A stretch of DNA of 55,059 bases, from NCBI GenBank assembly GCA_028280485.1, contig JANQLS010000092.1, positions 1 to 55,059 on the forward strand, given 5' to 3'. The notes beneath the pieces were generated by a model. The model ran no database searches. It was not told where the DNA came from and worked only from the letters and a program-made list of their open reading frames with translations. Both the position numbers and the translations under genes were made by a program. The first letter of the stretch is position 1; every line of letters begins with the position of its first letter. The stretch is from Planctomycetota bacterium. Lineage in GTDB: Bacteria; Planctomycetota; UBA8108; JACQVS01. Of the stretch, positions 1-9,623 are shown one piece after another.

Positions 1-20
1 CGAAGACCCTATGTTTAGCG

Positions 21-85
21 GAGTGAAAGCAAATCGGAGATTTGCTGGAACGGTTGAATCTTCCTCCGAAGGAGCAAGATTCAAC
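21..85. other. Two adjacent hairpins
   Basis: Two stem-loops lie just beyond the 3' end of the minus-strand gene at 91-1116. The first is AGCAAATC (29-36), loop GGA, GATTTGCT (40-47). The second pairs GTTGAATCTT (53-62) with AAGATTCAAC (76-85), and an inner CTCC/GGAG closes on a 3-base loop. Neither has a T-tract on either strand, so these are not canonical intrinsic terminators. They could be the end of a dispersed repeat or a structured RNA entering from outside the window. Confidence 0.4.
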
Positions 86-90
86 AAAAA

Positions 91-1116
91 CTAATTAGAT
101 GATGCAGTCGCTGCCACGGCGGCACTCGTCGCTGCTGCTGCTGCGGCGGCCTGTTGGGCGTTGATAATAGCCTGCATATCCATCAAAGCTTTGGCATCCG
201 TGATCGTTCTTAAGTTTGAATCGATTTGCACTAATTCTAAGAAAGCTAAGCCCGCAGCTAAATTAAAGGTCAGCAAACGACCAGGATCGGGACGAAGCTG
301 TTCCATCCGCTCACGATTCTTCAATGTATATTCGACGACTCGAGTGGGTTGGTGATCGAGAAATGATAGGATAGCTAATTCGTCATAATCGGATTGCCAA
401 ATGGAAACCCCACTACTTTTAAATTCTCTCGCTAATTTTGCGTACCGATCAGCTAATGCTTCGGGTCTACCGTTAGCTAAATACATTAAATTGGCGGCCG
501 TCTGCAAGGGGTCTCCCGTTGAGAATCCCTTCTTTGAGAGGGCCTGGTAGATATTTTCAATTCTAAGGCCGATAGATTTCACACTCTCATCTCGGCCCAC
601 AAGGATGGCGCAAGCCGGAAAATCATCGGGCCCTGTCAGCCACCAATGATAGTGCTTCATCTCTTCGTAGATATCTTGAAATCGTGACACCGAAGAATCG
701 GGAATGGGTTTGAGTTCGTGCTGAAGTCTTAAGATGAGGATCGCCATGGTCTCGTAGATTCCTCCTCGCCTTAAATTATGCTTACGAAAGACGGTATTGA
801 CCCGATCGATTTCTTGAATAAAACCTTTTGCTGTATCACCATTCAAAAGAAGTAAGGCGCTGACAATAAAACGAAGTGGTGAGCTTAAAGAACCAAACCA
901 ACCCGATTCTTGCTTAATCTCGTCGGCAATTGAGCGACATCGCTGGGCGATATCCCGCGGGGCGCCCGGACAGGTCACCGCGGACATCGCCGTGAAACGT
1001 AGAGAATTGGCATCACCAAAGAAACCTCGTTTTTCATTTAAGGCTTCGTACAACTTTATAAAACGATCAACGGGATCAGGAGGTAAAAAAAATTCAGGCA
1101 TGATTATATTTTTCAC
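91..1116 (-). CDS. DUF4003-like cytoplasmic protein
   Basis: This 341-aa protein has no signal peptide or membrane segment. It looks mostly helical and contains a WWLTGPDDFPACAIL stretch followed by helical segments, which resembles the DUF4003 family of unknown function. The assignment is from general recognition, not a search. The C-terminus ends in an unusual low-complexity tail from about residue 320: QQ, a run of seven alanines, then an Ala/Thr/Ser mix. This tail looks like a disordered extension or a repeat expansion. The gene stands alone on the minus strand and is divergent from the rhomboid gene at 1269, with a shared ~150-base AT-rich upstream region. No function can be given. Confidence 0.6.
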   Translation of the reverse strand: MKNIIMPEFFLPPDPVDRFIKLYEALNEKRGFFGDANSLRFTAMSAVTCPGAPRDIAQRCRSIADEIKQESGWFGSLSSPLRFIVSALLLLNGDTAKGFIQEIDRVNTVFRKHNLRRGGIYETMAILILRLQHELKPIPDSSVSRFQDIYEEMKHYHWWLTGPDDFPACAILVGRDESVKSIGLRIENIYQALSKKGFSTGDPLQTAANLMYLANGRPEALADRYAKLAREFKSSGVSIWQSDYDELAILSFLDHQPTRVVEYTLKNRERMEQLRPDPGRLLTFNLAAGLAFLELVQIDSNLRTITDAKALMDMQAIINAQQAAAAAAATSAAVAATASSN

Positions 1117-1268
1117 ATTAAGGCTGAAAAAAACTTTCCTGCTTAATGTCTTTTTTAAAAGTCTTAAATTTCACTATTGATTGAAAAATGTAGAAATCAA
1201 ATAATGATTGTATATTCTTTTAAATTTCAAATCTCGTTTTATCCATCCATCGATCTTCAGAAAAAATA

Positions 1269-2441
1269 ATGATTTTTGTTCCTTACTCGTCCGATGCCCC
1301 GATCTATCACTTTCCTAAATGTACGATCAGTTTAATTGTAATTAACATTATTACGTTCATTGTTTTATTGAGCGATTCCGTCTCCATAGATTTTGTTCTT
1401 AGCTTAACTGTCAATCACGGAACGATCGCCCCCTGGCAGTGGGTGACCTCCAACTTTGTCCATGGAGGCCTGGGCCACTTAATAGGAAATATGATCATTC
1501 TCTGGGTTTTTGGTCTCGTGATTGAAGGGAAAGTGGGTTGGAAAAAATTTCTCGCCATTTATATGGGCATAGGAATTTCCCAAAGCGCTCTAGAGCAAAT
1601 ACTCTTTTTCTTTGGGGAAGAAGGTTACTCCTTTGGAGCCTCAAGTATCATCTTTGGATTGATTGGCATCGGAATGATATGGGCGCCTCAAAATGATGTT
1701 CGCTGGTTCTACTGGATATTTTTTAAATTCGGTACAATTCCAATTACTCTACGGACAACAGCCATCATTTACGGTGTCCTTGAAATCTTGAGCGTCGCTG
1801 TAGAGTTCTCAGTAGGAGCATTGGGAACTGCATTTTTTCACCTGATGGGAGCTGCCATCGGTGTGCCCATCGGTATCATCATGGTAAAAAGAAACTTAGT
1901 CGATTGTGAGGGCTGGGATATCTTTTCCCTTCGCTACGGCCGCCCAAAATCCATCAACATCATCCCTCAGTATGAAGCTGAAGAGGAAGAGGAGGTCGAT
2001 CCCGAAGAGCAAGAAGCTGAGTTTGATCAACAACGTCAGGACGCCGAGCAATTCATTCGTGAAAGTTTATCTGAAAGAGACAGCCAGGCTGCTATTTCTA
2101 TTTATAATGACACCAAGTTTGAAACGGGATCCTTTGAATTACCTGACGATCTTTTTATGGATTTGATCTACGCATTGAAGGAGGATCAAAATTGGAAAGA
2201 GTTGAAGCCTCTCATATTTTTAGGCTTAGAAACCCTTCCAGAGAAATCGATTCCTCTCACACTCTTACTCGCAGAGATCTACATCACTGCCGATCAACGA
2301 CCCACTAAAGGCCTTGAAACCCTCGAGGGTCTCATATTTGATTTTCTATCCGATGGCGACAAGCGAACCTATCAACAGCTGAAATTGAAGGCAGAGAACC
2401 TTCAATCCTCAGGAGCCTTAGAATTGGATATCGATGATTGA
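1269..2441 (+). CDS. Rhomboid-family intramembrane serine protease with soluble C-terminal domain
   Basis: A 390-aa polytopic membrane protein. Residues 1-205 form the rhomboid core: HGGLGHLIGN (65-74) matches the HxxxHxxxN motif, GASS (123-126) carries the predicted nucleophile Ser125, and HLMGAAIG (191-198) supplies the catalytic His191. Both catalytic residues are present, so it should be an active intramembrane protease rather than a pseudoprotease. After the last membrane segment comes an acidic linker (about 232-250) and a ~140-aa helical tail with TPR-like spacing. That tail may bind partners in the cytosol. The substrate is unknown. The gene is followed 69 bases later by a lipoprotein gene on the same strand. 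Confidence 0.85.
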   Translation: MIFVPYSSDAPIYHFPKCTISLIVINIITFIVLLSDSVSIDFVLSLTVNHGTIAPWQWVTSNFVHGGLGHLIGNMIILWVFGLVIEGKVGWKKFLAIYMGIGISQSALEQILFFFGEEGYSFGASSIIFGLIGIGMIWAPQNDVRWFYWIFFKFGTIPITLRTTAIIYGVLEILSVAVEFSVGALGTAFFHLMGAAIGVPIGIIMVKRNLVDCEGWDIFSLRYGRPKSINIIPQYEAEEEEEVDPEEQEAEFDQQRQDAEQFIRESLSERDSQAAISIYNDTKFETGSFELPDDLFMDLIYALKEDQNWKELKPLIFLGLETLPEKSIPLTLLLAEIYITADQRPTKGLETLEGLIFDFLSDGDKRTYQQLKLKAENLQSSGALELDIDD

Positions 2442-2510
2442 CGACCAATGAAAACGACTGGATGAATTCCCCTTCGAACTTTCTTTAAAGAAACCTAGAC
2501 TCAAAGTTAA

Positions 2511-3161
2511 ATGATCAGAAAAATACAAACCATCATTCCCAGCTTGATGATTGTAATTTTTCTCCCTAGCTGCTCGACTCTTCCTAAAATATTAACTCCG
2601 CCTGAGAGTAGCGCTGCTGAAAAAACAAAATCTATCTATATTACCAGTCACGGTTGGCATACCGGAATCGTGATCGAAGCTAATGTACTCGCTGAGCTCC
2701 TACCGAATGTTAATAATCGATTTTCAGCTAAGGGATTTCTTGAAGTGGGCTGGGGAGATTCCGGTTTTTATCAAGCCAAAGAAATCACCAGTTCCCTTAC
2801 TGTTCAAGCGATCTTTTGGCCCACAAGTTCAGTCGTTCATATCGTAGGTTTCAACTTGCACCCCGAGTATAATTTTCCGGCGAGCAAAGTCGTTCAAATC
2901 AAGGTCAGTGAAGCCGAATTAAAGAATTTAGCTCAATTCCTTGCCTCAAGTTTTGCGCGTTCTGAAGAAGGTAAAACCATTCCAATGAGAAGGGGGCTTT
3001 ACGGTGATAGCCAATTCTATCGAGGAGTTGGCAATTATCATCTTTTCAATACCTGCAATAAATGGACGGCAAAGGCGCTTTATAGTAGTGGCCAAAAAAA
3101 CTGCCCGATGTTCATGTTCTCAGCTTCGAGCGTGATGAGTGCCCTGGAAGAATCAACTTAA
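2511..3161 (+). CDS. DUF2459 family lipoprotein
   Basis: This 216-aa protein begins with a lipoprotein signal peptide; the lipobox LPSC places the lipidated cysteine at residue 21. The mature part carries the DUF2459 signature: SHGWHTGIVI near residue 45, FLEVGWGDSGFY near residue 77, and a C-terminal NTCNKWTAKAL segment near residue 180. The conserved His and Cys are the kind seen in cysteine-protease/amidase-like folds, but the biochemical role of DUF2459 is not established. It should sit in the outer membrane or periplasm. It may be co-transcribed with the rhomboid gene upstream, but the spacing does not prove this. Confidence 0.75.
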   Translation: MIRKIQTIIPSLMIVIFLPSCSTLPKILTPPESSAAEKTKSIYITSHGWHTGIVIEANVLAELLPNVNNRFSAKGFLEVGWGDSGFYQAKEITSSLTVQAIFWPTSSVVHIVGFNLHPEYNFPASKVVQIKVSEAELKNLAQFLASSFARSEEGKTIPMRRGLYGDSQFYRGVGNYHLFNTCNKWTAKALYSSGQKNCPMFMFSASSVMSALEEST

Positions 3162-3559
3162 AACCCCCTCAGATGAAAGTCAGATCGCTCAAACTTTCTG
3201 ATGGAGATTACGCCCGAGCGCCCAATATCACTACCTCTTTCATAAAAACGACTTAAGGTCCAATCGGAGCCCAGATTCCTACAGATCACGCTAGCATTTT
3301 CAGTCGCTTCTTAAAAATAATCGTTTTTTTTGACCTCCCCTTTAATTCCCTTCCCTCTATTTGGATAACGGTCTTTATACCTGAACATAACACTCCCTAA
3401 AGATATACCGAGTTTTAAAAACCGGAGAGGCCCAAAAGGTGGAGTCCTTACCCTCAATTTGCAGGTATACGCGTTATACTAAGAGTCTCAATCCTGGAGT
3501 AATACTTTCGAACTCGATTCGAGATATAGCCTCGGGCAAGCCATCAGAAGGAGTCTGAA
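3162..3559 (+). promoter_or_regulatory. Gene-free leader upstream of the large repeat protein
   Basis: About 400 bases without a convincing gene. A short near-palindrome GTATA-CGCGT-TATAC lies at about 3465-3479, and its right arm overlaps a TATACT that could serve as a -10 element for the gene at 3560. A Shine-Dalgarno AAGGAG at 3548-3553 sits seven bases before the ATG. No known riboswitch could be matched by eye. Confidence 0.3.
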
Positions 3560-6500
3560 ATGTCCCCTAAACTATTCACCCCCCTATTCGCAATCTTTGT
3601 ACTGAGTCATTCGATAGTTCTGGCCCAAGAAACGAGTACCATCAGCGGTAAGGTATGGCAGGATACCGACGGTGATGGTGAACAAAGAAATGACGAACCG
3701 GGACTGCCCGGTGTAACGATCTACTTAGATATAAACCTGAATGGCACTTTCGACGCTGAAGAACCTCGCACACGGTCACTTGAGGACAATCCTCTCACTC
3801 GGGTGGACGAATCAGGCCTTTACCGAATCGAAACTCGACATGAAGGCCGCGCTGCTGTTCGCCAAATCGTTCCTCGAGGTTTTCAACAAACCTTTCCCCG
3901 GACTCCTCACATTATTGTCATCGACTTAGAACGCCCCATCGTTGGCCTCGATTTTGGAAATCGCAATAGCTCAAGCATCCACGGAAGAAAGTGGGAAGAT
4001 CGAAACGGAGATGGGGAACAAGATTCCAATGAACCCGGTTTGGCTGGAGTAACGATCTATTCCGATCTAAATCGAAATGGAAAACTCGATGAGGGAGAAC
4101 CTCATACGATTTCAATGGAAGATGATCCCGACACAAAGGCCAATGAAACAGGACATTACTGGTTAGAAAATCTGGATCCGGGCCGACATACCATCAGAGA
4201 AGTGGTTCCGGAAGGATTTGTACAAACTTTTCCTCCACAATTCCTCCTTGAGCCTAATGGTCACTCCGATGTATCACCCGTTTCTCTTCATCTTGTTTTG
4301 GATGCAGGCGAAACTGAAACACATTCTATCTCCTGGACTTTTCATCCATTTTGCGTTCGCCCGTTTATGGTCGATGTCATCGCCCCCGATGCACCAGCCT
4401 CTATGGTAACGAATCTTTCAGGAATTCAAATCAATGGTTGTGGTGGCGACGAGTCTGAATTTGATGTTCGCTTAATGGGCGATGGAAACAACCATAGTTT
4501 TGACATTCAATTTGTTGATAGTGAATTTGGTGGCATATTGGCAACTCTGCCCGTTCAAATTGAAACCTCTTCCTCAGGACGAGAACACGAAGTTCCTCTG
4601 GACCCGGGAGAAACGGTTGATGGGATCGACTTCGGGAACCAAAGAAAAGGTAGTGTACACGGAATTAAGTGGGAAGACAGAAACGGCAATGGTGAACGAG
4701 ACGAAGGTGAACCCGGATTACCTGGAGTCATCATCTACTCCGATCTCAACAATAATGGGATAAAGGACAACTTTGAACCGTTCGCAATTTCAATGCGCGA
4801 TGATCCCAACACTGCGTTTAATGAAGCGGGACACTATTGGTTAGAAAACCTTATCCCTGGCGCGCATACCATCAGGGAAGTAATTCCTGATGGATTCATT
4901 CAAACCTTTCCTACTCCTATCCTTCCAATCCTCAAAGGCTTATCTGAAGTTTCCCCCGCTTCATTAGTATTGACCTTAGCCAATGGTCAAATACAGGTTG
5001 AAGAAGTGTCGTGGACCTTCGACCCATTCTGTTTTCGTCCTTTTCATGTCAATGTTCGTGCCCCCGCTGCCCCAGTAGGGATGGTAACCAATCTATCTGG
5101 AATTAACCTTAATGGTTGTGGTGGAGACACCTCCGAATTTGATGTGAGGTTCATCGGCGATGGCGATTCACATAGCTTTGATTTGGAATTTGTCGATGAC
5201 GAATTCGGGGGAATCCTTGCAACTATCCCAATCCAAATTAATAGCCCAAATACGAGCGAAGGTCATGAAATCAGAGTACCTTCAGGGGAAGCCATCGAAG
5301 GAATCGACTTTGGTAATCAGCCCAAAAGCGACCAAAGTGTACATGGTCAAAAGTGGTTAGATCTCGACGGTGATGGTACCAGAGATCGCAATGAACCTGG
5401 ATTGCCCGGCGTTGTCATTTATAGCGACCTCAACAATAATAATGCTCTCGATCGAAGAGAACCCGCCGTTCGTACGATGCGCGACGATCCTAACACCGCG
5501 TTTGATGAATCGGGAATGTACTGGTTAGAAGGACTCGAACCCGGAGAACACATCATTCGTGAGATCGTTCCTGATGGCTTTAGACAAACCTTCCCCCAGA
5601 ATTCCTTCCATGAAGTTAAGCTAGAGCAAGGCCAATCCATCGAAGGAGTCGATTTCGGAAATCAACGTGAAGAACCATCCAGCATTCATGGAAGAAAATG
5701 GTTAGATAGAAATGGAAATGGCGAGCAAGATCCAAATGAACCAGGATTAGCTGGCGTTGTTATTTACAGTGATCTCAACAACAACCGTCAATTTGATCCT
5801 GGAGAACCTGCAACTCGCACGATGAGAGACAATCCTGACACTGATTTTGATGAAGCAGGAATGTACTGGTTAGAGTCCTTACCGCCTGGGGAACACCTTA
5901 TCCGGGAAATTGTACCCGATGGCTTCGTTCAAACATTTCCCCCAAATTTGGTTCATAGTGTTGAATTGGAACCGAATCAATCTATAGACGGCATCGATTT
6001 CGGAAACCGCGGAGAACGGCCCACCGGAGTTCAAGGATCTAAATGGCTCGACAGAAATAAAAACGGTGAACGAGATCCTAATGAGCCGGGACTCCCGGGC
6101 GTCATCATTTACAGTGATCGAAACAATAATGGTCGATTTGACCCAGAAGAACCAGCCACTCGAACCATCGCCGATCATCCCGAAACAGACTTTGATGAGA
6201 GTGGGTTGTACTGGCTTTTGGATTTAGAACCAGGACAACATCATATCCGAGAAATCGTCCCCGAAGGCTTCATCCAAACTTATCCCACCACCCAAAGTCA
6301 CTCTATTCTTCTTCGTAGCGAACAAGTCATAGAAGGGTTAAATTTTGGAAATACGATTGAAACTGAAAGAGGTGAAGTACATGGAAGAAAATGGCTAGAC
6401 CGCAATGGTAATGGTGAAAGAGATCCCAATGAACCGGGCCTACCCGGTGTAGTGATCTATAGTGATCTTAATAATAATGGTCGATTAGATTCAGATGAAC

Positions 6501-8062
6501 CTGCAGTTCGATCAATGAGGGATGATACCAATACCACGATTGATGAATCAGGTATGTATTGGTTGATGGGCCTTCAAAACGGGACTCACAACATCCGTGA
6601 AATCGTCCCCGATGGTTTCGTTCAAACCTTCCCAGCGGAGGCTCATCGAGTTGAAGTCGTATCCGGATCAAAGATCGAAGGGATCCATTTCGGCAATCAA
6701 CCAGCCTCAGAGAGCGGAGATATTCGAGGCCTTAAATGGCTCGATATCAATGGCAACGGCGAGCGAGATGAAGGCGAACCCGGATTACCAGGGGTCATTA
6801 TATACAGTGACTTAAATGCCAATGGAGTGTTCGATGCTGGTGAACCAGCTACAAGAAGTCAAATCGATGATCCCAATACTGCAAACGATGAAAAGGGACA
6901 AATTTGGTTTACTGGGCTTCAACCCGGTAGGCACCTTATCCGTGAAGTCATCCCCGATGGTTTCTCTCAAACCTTTCCGAGTCAACAGCAACACTTTGTG
7001 ATTGTTGAAGAAGGGACCACGATTGAGAACATTGATTTTGGAAACAAAAGGAAGGATGAAAATGGGGAAATCCATGGGATCAAATGGCTCGACGAGAATG
7101 AAGATGGCCAACGAGATCCCGATGAACCGGGCCTCCCCGGAGTTTTGATCTACGTTGACCGAAACAATAATGAATCTTTCGATATCGGTGAACCCGTAAC
7201 GAGAACGATGCCCGATGATCCAGTGACAGACTTTGATGAATCAGGGATGTACTGGTTCGTTGAACTCCCCCCCGGTCAGCATATCATTCGAGAAGTAATA
7301 CCGGATGGATTTGCCCAAACCTTCCCAAGTGCAGGAGCTCACCGAGTAGAGCTGGTTCCAGATTCAATCGTCGAAGGAATTGATTTTGGTAATTTCCGTT
7401 TAGAAAATACCAATACTAATGGAGAAGTTCACGGTACAAAATGGCTCGATCGGAATGGAAACGGCACGCGCGAAACTGACGAACCCGGCCTTCCAGGAGT
7501 AATTATATTTGCCGACCTCAACAATAATGGAGAGTACGACGACAGAGAGCCAGCGACTCGGTCTATGGAAGATGATCCCGTTACAGACTTTGACGAAGCT
7601 GGAATGTACTGGTTAACTTCATTAGCCCCTGGTCAGTATGTGATTCGAGAGGTAATCCCTGAGGGGTTCGTGCAAACCTTCCCATTAGAAAACGGGCATG
7701 ACATCGATCTCGAACCGAACTCCATTGTAGAGGGGATCGACTTTGGAAACCGCCGATCGGTAACCGAAGATCCCAATCAAGTCCCTGGAGATTGTAATCA
7801 AGACGGAATCGTCGATATCTCGGATGTCCTCTGCGTCATCGGCCATCTCTTTGTTGGCAACCCGAGCGACCTACCTTGTGGTGACGGATCAACGACTCAT
7901 ACTTCCAATGTTCGCTTACTCGATTTCAATGGCGATCAAGTCATCGATCTTTCGGATGGAATCGCTGAAATCATGTACCTCTTCTTAGGGGAAGCGGAAC
8001 ATGTATTAGGTACCGACTGTATCTATATTGATCAGTGCTTACCCGTTTGTAGTGCCAATTAA
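3560..8062 (+). CDS. Giant exported protein with ten SdrD-B-like repeats and a dockerin-like C-terminus
   Basis: A 1500-aa protein with a signal peptide (cleavage near residue 22). Ten repeats start near residues 28, 140, 366, 594, 709, 824, 940, 1055, 1171 and 1290. Each opens with a G-KW-D motif followed by DRNGNGERDPNEPGLPGV-type and SDLNNNG acidic loops that look calcium-binding. Each closes with IREVIPDGFxQTFP and a final GIDFGN. The pattern matches SdrD B-like (Cna-B-type) stalk domains. The usual period is about 115 aa, but repeats 2 and 3 each contain an extra ~110-aa domain (SWTFxPFC...NLSGI...NGCGGD) and span about 226 aa. Residues from about 1405 form a two-loop EF-hand, dockerin-like cassette (GDCNQDGIVDISDV and DFNGDQVIDLSDG). 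A role as a rigid surface stalk or adhesin is inference. It is transcribed alone and ends at a strong terminator. Confidence 0.88.
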   Translation: MSPKLFTPLFAIFVLSHSIVLAQETSTISGKVWQDTDGDGEQRNDEPGLPGVTIYLDINLNGTFDAEEPRTRSLEDNPLTRVDESGLYRIETRHEGRAAVRQIVPRGFQQTFPRTPHIIVIDLERPIVGLDFGNRNSSSIHGRKWEDRNGDGEQDSNEPGLAGVTIYSDLNRNGKLDEGEPHTISMEDDPDTKANETGHYWLENLDPGRHTIREVVPEGFVQTFPPQFLLEPNGHSDVSPVSLHLVLDAGETETHSISWTFHPFCVRPFMVDVIAPDAPASMVTNLSGIQINGCGGDESEFDVRLMGDGNNHSFDIQFVDSEFGGILATLPVQIETSSSGREHEVPLDPGETVDGIDFGNQRKGSVHGIKWEDRNGNGERDEGEPGLPGVIIYSDLNNNGIKDNFEPFAISMRDDPNTAFNEAGHYWLENLIPGAHTIREVIPDGFIQTFPTPILPILKGLSEVSPASLVLTLANGQIQVEEVSWTFDPFCFRPFHVNVRAPAAPVGMVTNLSGINLNGCGGDTSEFDVRFIGDGDSHSFDLEFVDDEFGGILATIPIQINSPNTSEGHEIRVPSGEAIEGIDFGNQPKSDQSVHGQKWLDLDGDGTRDRNEPGLPGVVIYSDLNNNNALDRREPAVRTMRDDPNTAFDESGMYWLEGLEPGEHIIREIVPDGFRQTFPQNSFHEVKLEQGQSIEGVDFGNQREEPSSIHGRKWLDRNGNGEQDPNEPGLAGVVIYSDLNNNRQFDPGEPATRTMRDNPDTDFDEAGMYWLESLPPGEHLIREIVPDGFVQTFPPNLVHSVELEPNQSIDGIDFGNRGERPTGVQGSKWLDRNKNGERDPNEPGLPGVIIYSDRNNNGRFDPEEPATRTIADHPETDFDESGLYWLLDLEPGQHHIREIVPEGFIQTYPTTQSHSILLRSEQVIEGLNFGNTIETERGEVHGRKWLDRNGNGERDPNEPGLPGVVIYSDLNNNGRLDSDEPAVRSMRDDTNTTIDESGMYWLMGLQNGTHNIREIVPDGFVQTFPAEAHRVEVVSGSKIEGIHFGNQPASESGDIRGLKWLDINGNGERDEGEPGLPGVIIYSDLNANGVFDAGEPATRSQIDDPNTANDEKGQIWFTGLQPGRHLIREVIPDGFSQTFPSQQQHFVIVEEGTTIENIDFGNKRKDENGEIHGIKWLDENEDGQRDPDEPGLPGVLIYVDRNNNESFDIGEPVTRTMPDDPVTDFDESGMYWFVELPPGQHIIREVIPDGFAQTFPSAGAHRVELVPDSIVEGIDFGNFRLENTNTNGEVHGTKWLDRNGNGTRETDEPGLPGVIIFADLNNNGEYDDREPATRSMEDDPVTDFDEAGMYWLTSLAPGQYVIREVIPEGFVQTFPLENGHDIDLEPNSIVEGIDFGNRRSVTEDPNQVPGDCNQDGIVDISDVLCVIGHLFVGNPSDLPCGDGSTTHTSNVRLLDFNGDQVIDLSDGIAEIMYLFLGEAEHVLGTDCIYIDQCLPVCSAN

Positions 8063-8102
8063 ATTCAATTGAATCTAATTCGGTAGATTCCTTCCTTCTT
8101 AA

Positions 8103-8144
8103 GGCTCAAAGTTACCAACAAGGTGACTTTGAGCCTTTTTTTTT
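8103..8144 (+). terminator. Intrinsic terminator of the repeat-protein gene
   Basis: A 14-bp stem (GGCTCAAAGTTACC at 8103-8116, GGTGACTTTGAGCC at 8122-8135, one G-U wobble) closes a 5-base AACAA loop. It is followed by nine T residues at 8136-8144. This is a textbook Rho-independent terminator 40 bases past the stop codon. Confidence 0.93.
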
Positions 8145-8185
8145 AATTCACTTAAAACCCAAGCGAACCTGTATAGCTTGCGTTC

Positions 8186-8211
8186 GTAGCCAATTTCTGG
8201 CGAATTTGACT
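8186..8211. repeat. Degenerate GTAGCC/TGGC hairpin repeat
   Basis: The segment GTAGCCAATTTCTGGCGAA followed by TTTGACTA resembles each half of the better preserved element at 17121-17201. It can form an imperfect hairpin around TGGC. It is the only other copy noticed in the window, so its family membership is tentative. Confidence 0.4.
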
Positions 8212-8407
8212 ATGACTTCAACGTATCAGGTTGATGGCAAAGAATTGTCCCGGATCAAAACTGAGGAATATTCAACACCTCAATGTGAAAAAGCCCCCAG
8301 CTTGAATCGAAATCAGTAAAACTTCACCGTATTCTTAATGGTACTCCATTTGCAATAATATGAATGAAGCCGAAACGTGGAGCAGACCTTTTGATAAGGA
8401 GTCCACC

Positions 8408-9511
8408 ATGAAATCCTCAACTCCCACCCAAAAGCCTTTGATCTATCGAATTTTCATCGGCTTTCTAAGCTTTTTACTCACCTTGCTATTAATTTGGTTA
8501 TTGGGATTCATAGCTCGGGATATCGACCGAATGGAAGGACCCAACTATGAAACTATTCATAAAAAATTTGTCGATCCGAACCTTAATCAACAGCAAGAAG
8601 ACCGTTTAAAGGAAAAAAAATTACTAGAGATTCAAATCAGAGACCAACAAGAGATTCAAAAAGTTTTACGAAACAGCCGTGAAACATCTCAAACGACGAT
8701 GACCGTTCTTAAAGAGTTCTCTTCACTGGGTACCAGCGGAGAAGTCATCATCAGTGAAGAGCTCCAAAAGTCATTAACCGAAAATCTAAACTTTTTCCTG
8801 ACCCAACAGCAAGAGTTCCGGGATGCTCATCAAAAAGTCGCTGAGCACAGCGAAAAGCTGAGATCCATCGAAGCTGATATTCGAACGGGAACGGAAACAA
8901 TTGAAAGGCTGAGTAAACCCGCGATTGAAGAATTTAATGAGGCAAAAAAGAAAGATCAATATCTCCGCGCCACCCTCAAGTTATCGTTCTTAATCCCCTT
9001 ATTCATCATCGCTTCAGTTTGGGTGTATAAGAAACGAGGGAGCCCTTATCGCTCCATCCCCTTCGCATGCTTGGGGGCTACGGCTTGGAAGGTAGGAGCC
9101 GTCATTCATGAGCACTTCCCAAGTGAGATTTTTAAATACATCGCCATCGGAGTCAGCTTAGCGATCACCTTGGCATTTTTACTTAAATTGATCAACTTGG
9201 TCATCGCACCCAAATCGGCTTGGTTGGTCAAACAATACCGCGACGCGTATGCAAAAGGAAAATGCCCCAAATGTTCCACACCGATACTTCAAGGAGTCGG
9301 TTCTCCTTCTTTAGGAATTCTTAAAGGAGCCATCACCTTAGTTAGCAATAAAGGGATATCGAAACCCGAAGAAGAAGCCGCTTATACCTGCCCTTGCTGC
9401 GGGCAATCACTCTTTGAAAAGTGTGAAAATTGTAACAAGATTCGGCACACCCTTCTTCCGTACTGTAAATCTTGTAGTGTAGAAGTCGAATCCAAGACCG
9501 AAACAAGCTGA
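8408..9511 (+). CDS. Membrane protein with coiled coil and C-terminal zinc ribbons
   Basis: The chosen start is the ATG at 8408, preceded by a strong AAGGAG (8396-8401). An in-frame ATG at 8360 would add 16 residues but has no such site. The 367-aa product has a membrane helix near residues 15-37, then a long charged Glu/Gln/Lys-rich coiled-coil region to about 175. A hydrophobic block follows, with two or three more helices to about 275. The soluble C-terminus has four Cys pairs (CPKC, CPCC, CENC, CKSC), consistent with two double zinc ribbons. I do not recognise the family; zinc-ribbon membrane proteins of this kind often act as scaffolds. Confidence 0.75.
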   Translation: MKSSTPTQKPLIYRIFIGFLSFLLTLLLIWLLGFIARDIDRMEGPNYETIHKKFVDPNLNQQQEDRLKEKKLLEIQIRDQQEIQKVLRNSRETSQTTMTVLKEFSSLGTSGEVIISEELQKSLTENLNFFLTQQQEFRDAHQKVAEHSEKLRSIEADIRTGTETIERLSKPAIEEFNEAKKKDQYLRATLKLSFLIPLFIIASVWVYKKRGSPYRSIPFACLGATAWKVGAVIHEHFPSEIFKYIAIGVSLAITLAFLLKLINLVIAPKSAWLVKQYRDAYAKGKCPKCSTPILQGVGSPSLGILKGAITLVSNKGISKPEEEAAYTCPCCGQSLFEKCENCNKIRHTLLPYCKSCSVEVESKTETS

Positions 9512-9580
9512 TCCCAGTTCGGCCGCAAGCGGAGGCTTGAGCGATCTAGGTTGATTTGCGAAGTATAGGCAACCGTTGAA

Positions 9581-9622
9581 AATGAGTTCCCTGTTTTATA
9601 TTAGAGCTTCAGGGAACTCATT
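9581..9622. terminator. Bidirectional hairpin between convergent genes
   Basis: A 13-bp perfect inverted repeat (AATGAGTTCCCTG at 9581-9593, CAGGGAACTCATT at 9610-9622) with a 16-base loop lies between the convergent genes ending at 9511 and 9624. The right flank is T-rich on the plus strand. It probably ends transcription from the left and possibly from the right. Confidence 0.6.
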
Positions 9623-9623
9623 C

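Noticed and set aside
3162..3559. Riboswitch upstream of the large repeat protein
   Set aside because: I looked for c-di-GMP and other known cores and found no convincing match by eye. A covariance-model search (Infernal/Rfam) would settle it.
3560..8062. Possible CRISPR or DNA-level tandem array
   Set aside because: The repeats are ~345 bases, protein-coding, strongly diverged at the DNA level and keep one open frame. They are protein domains, not a CRISPR array.
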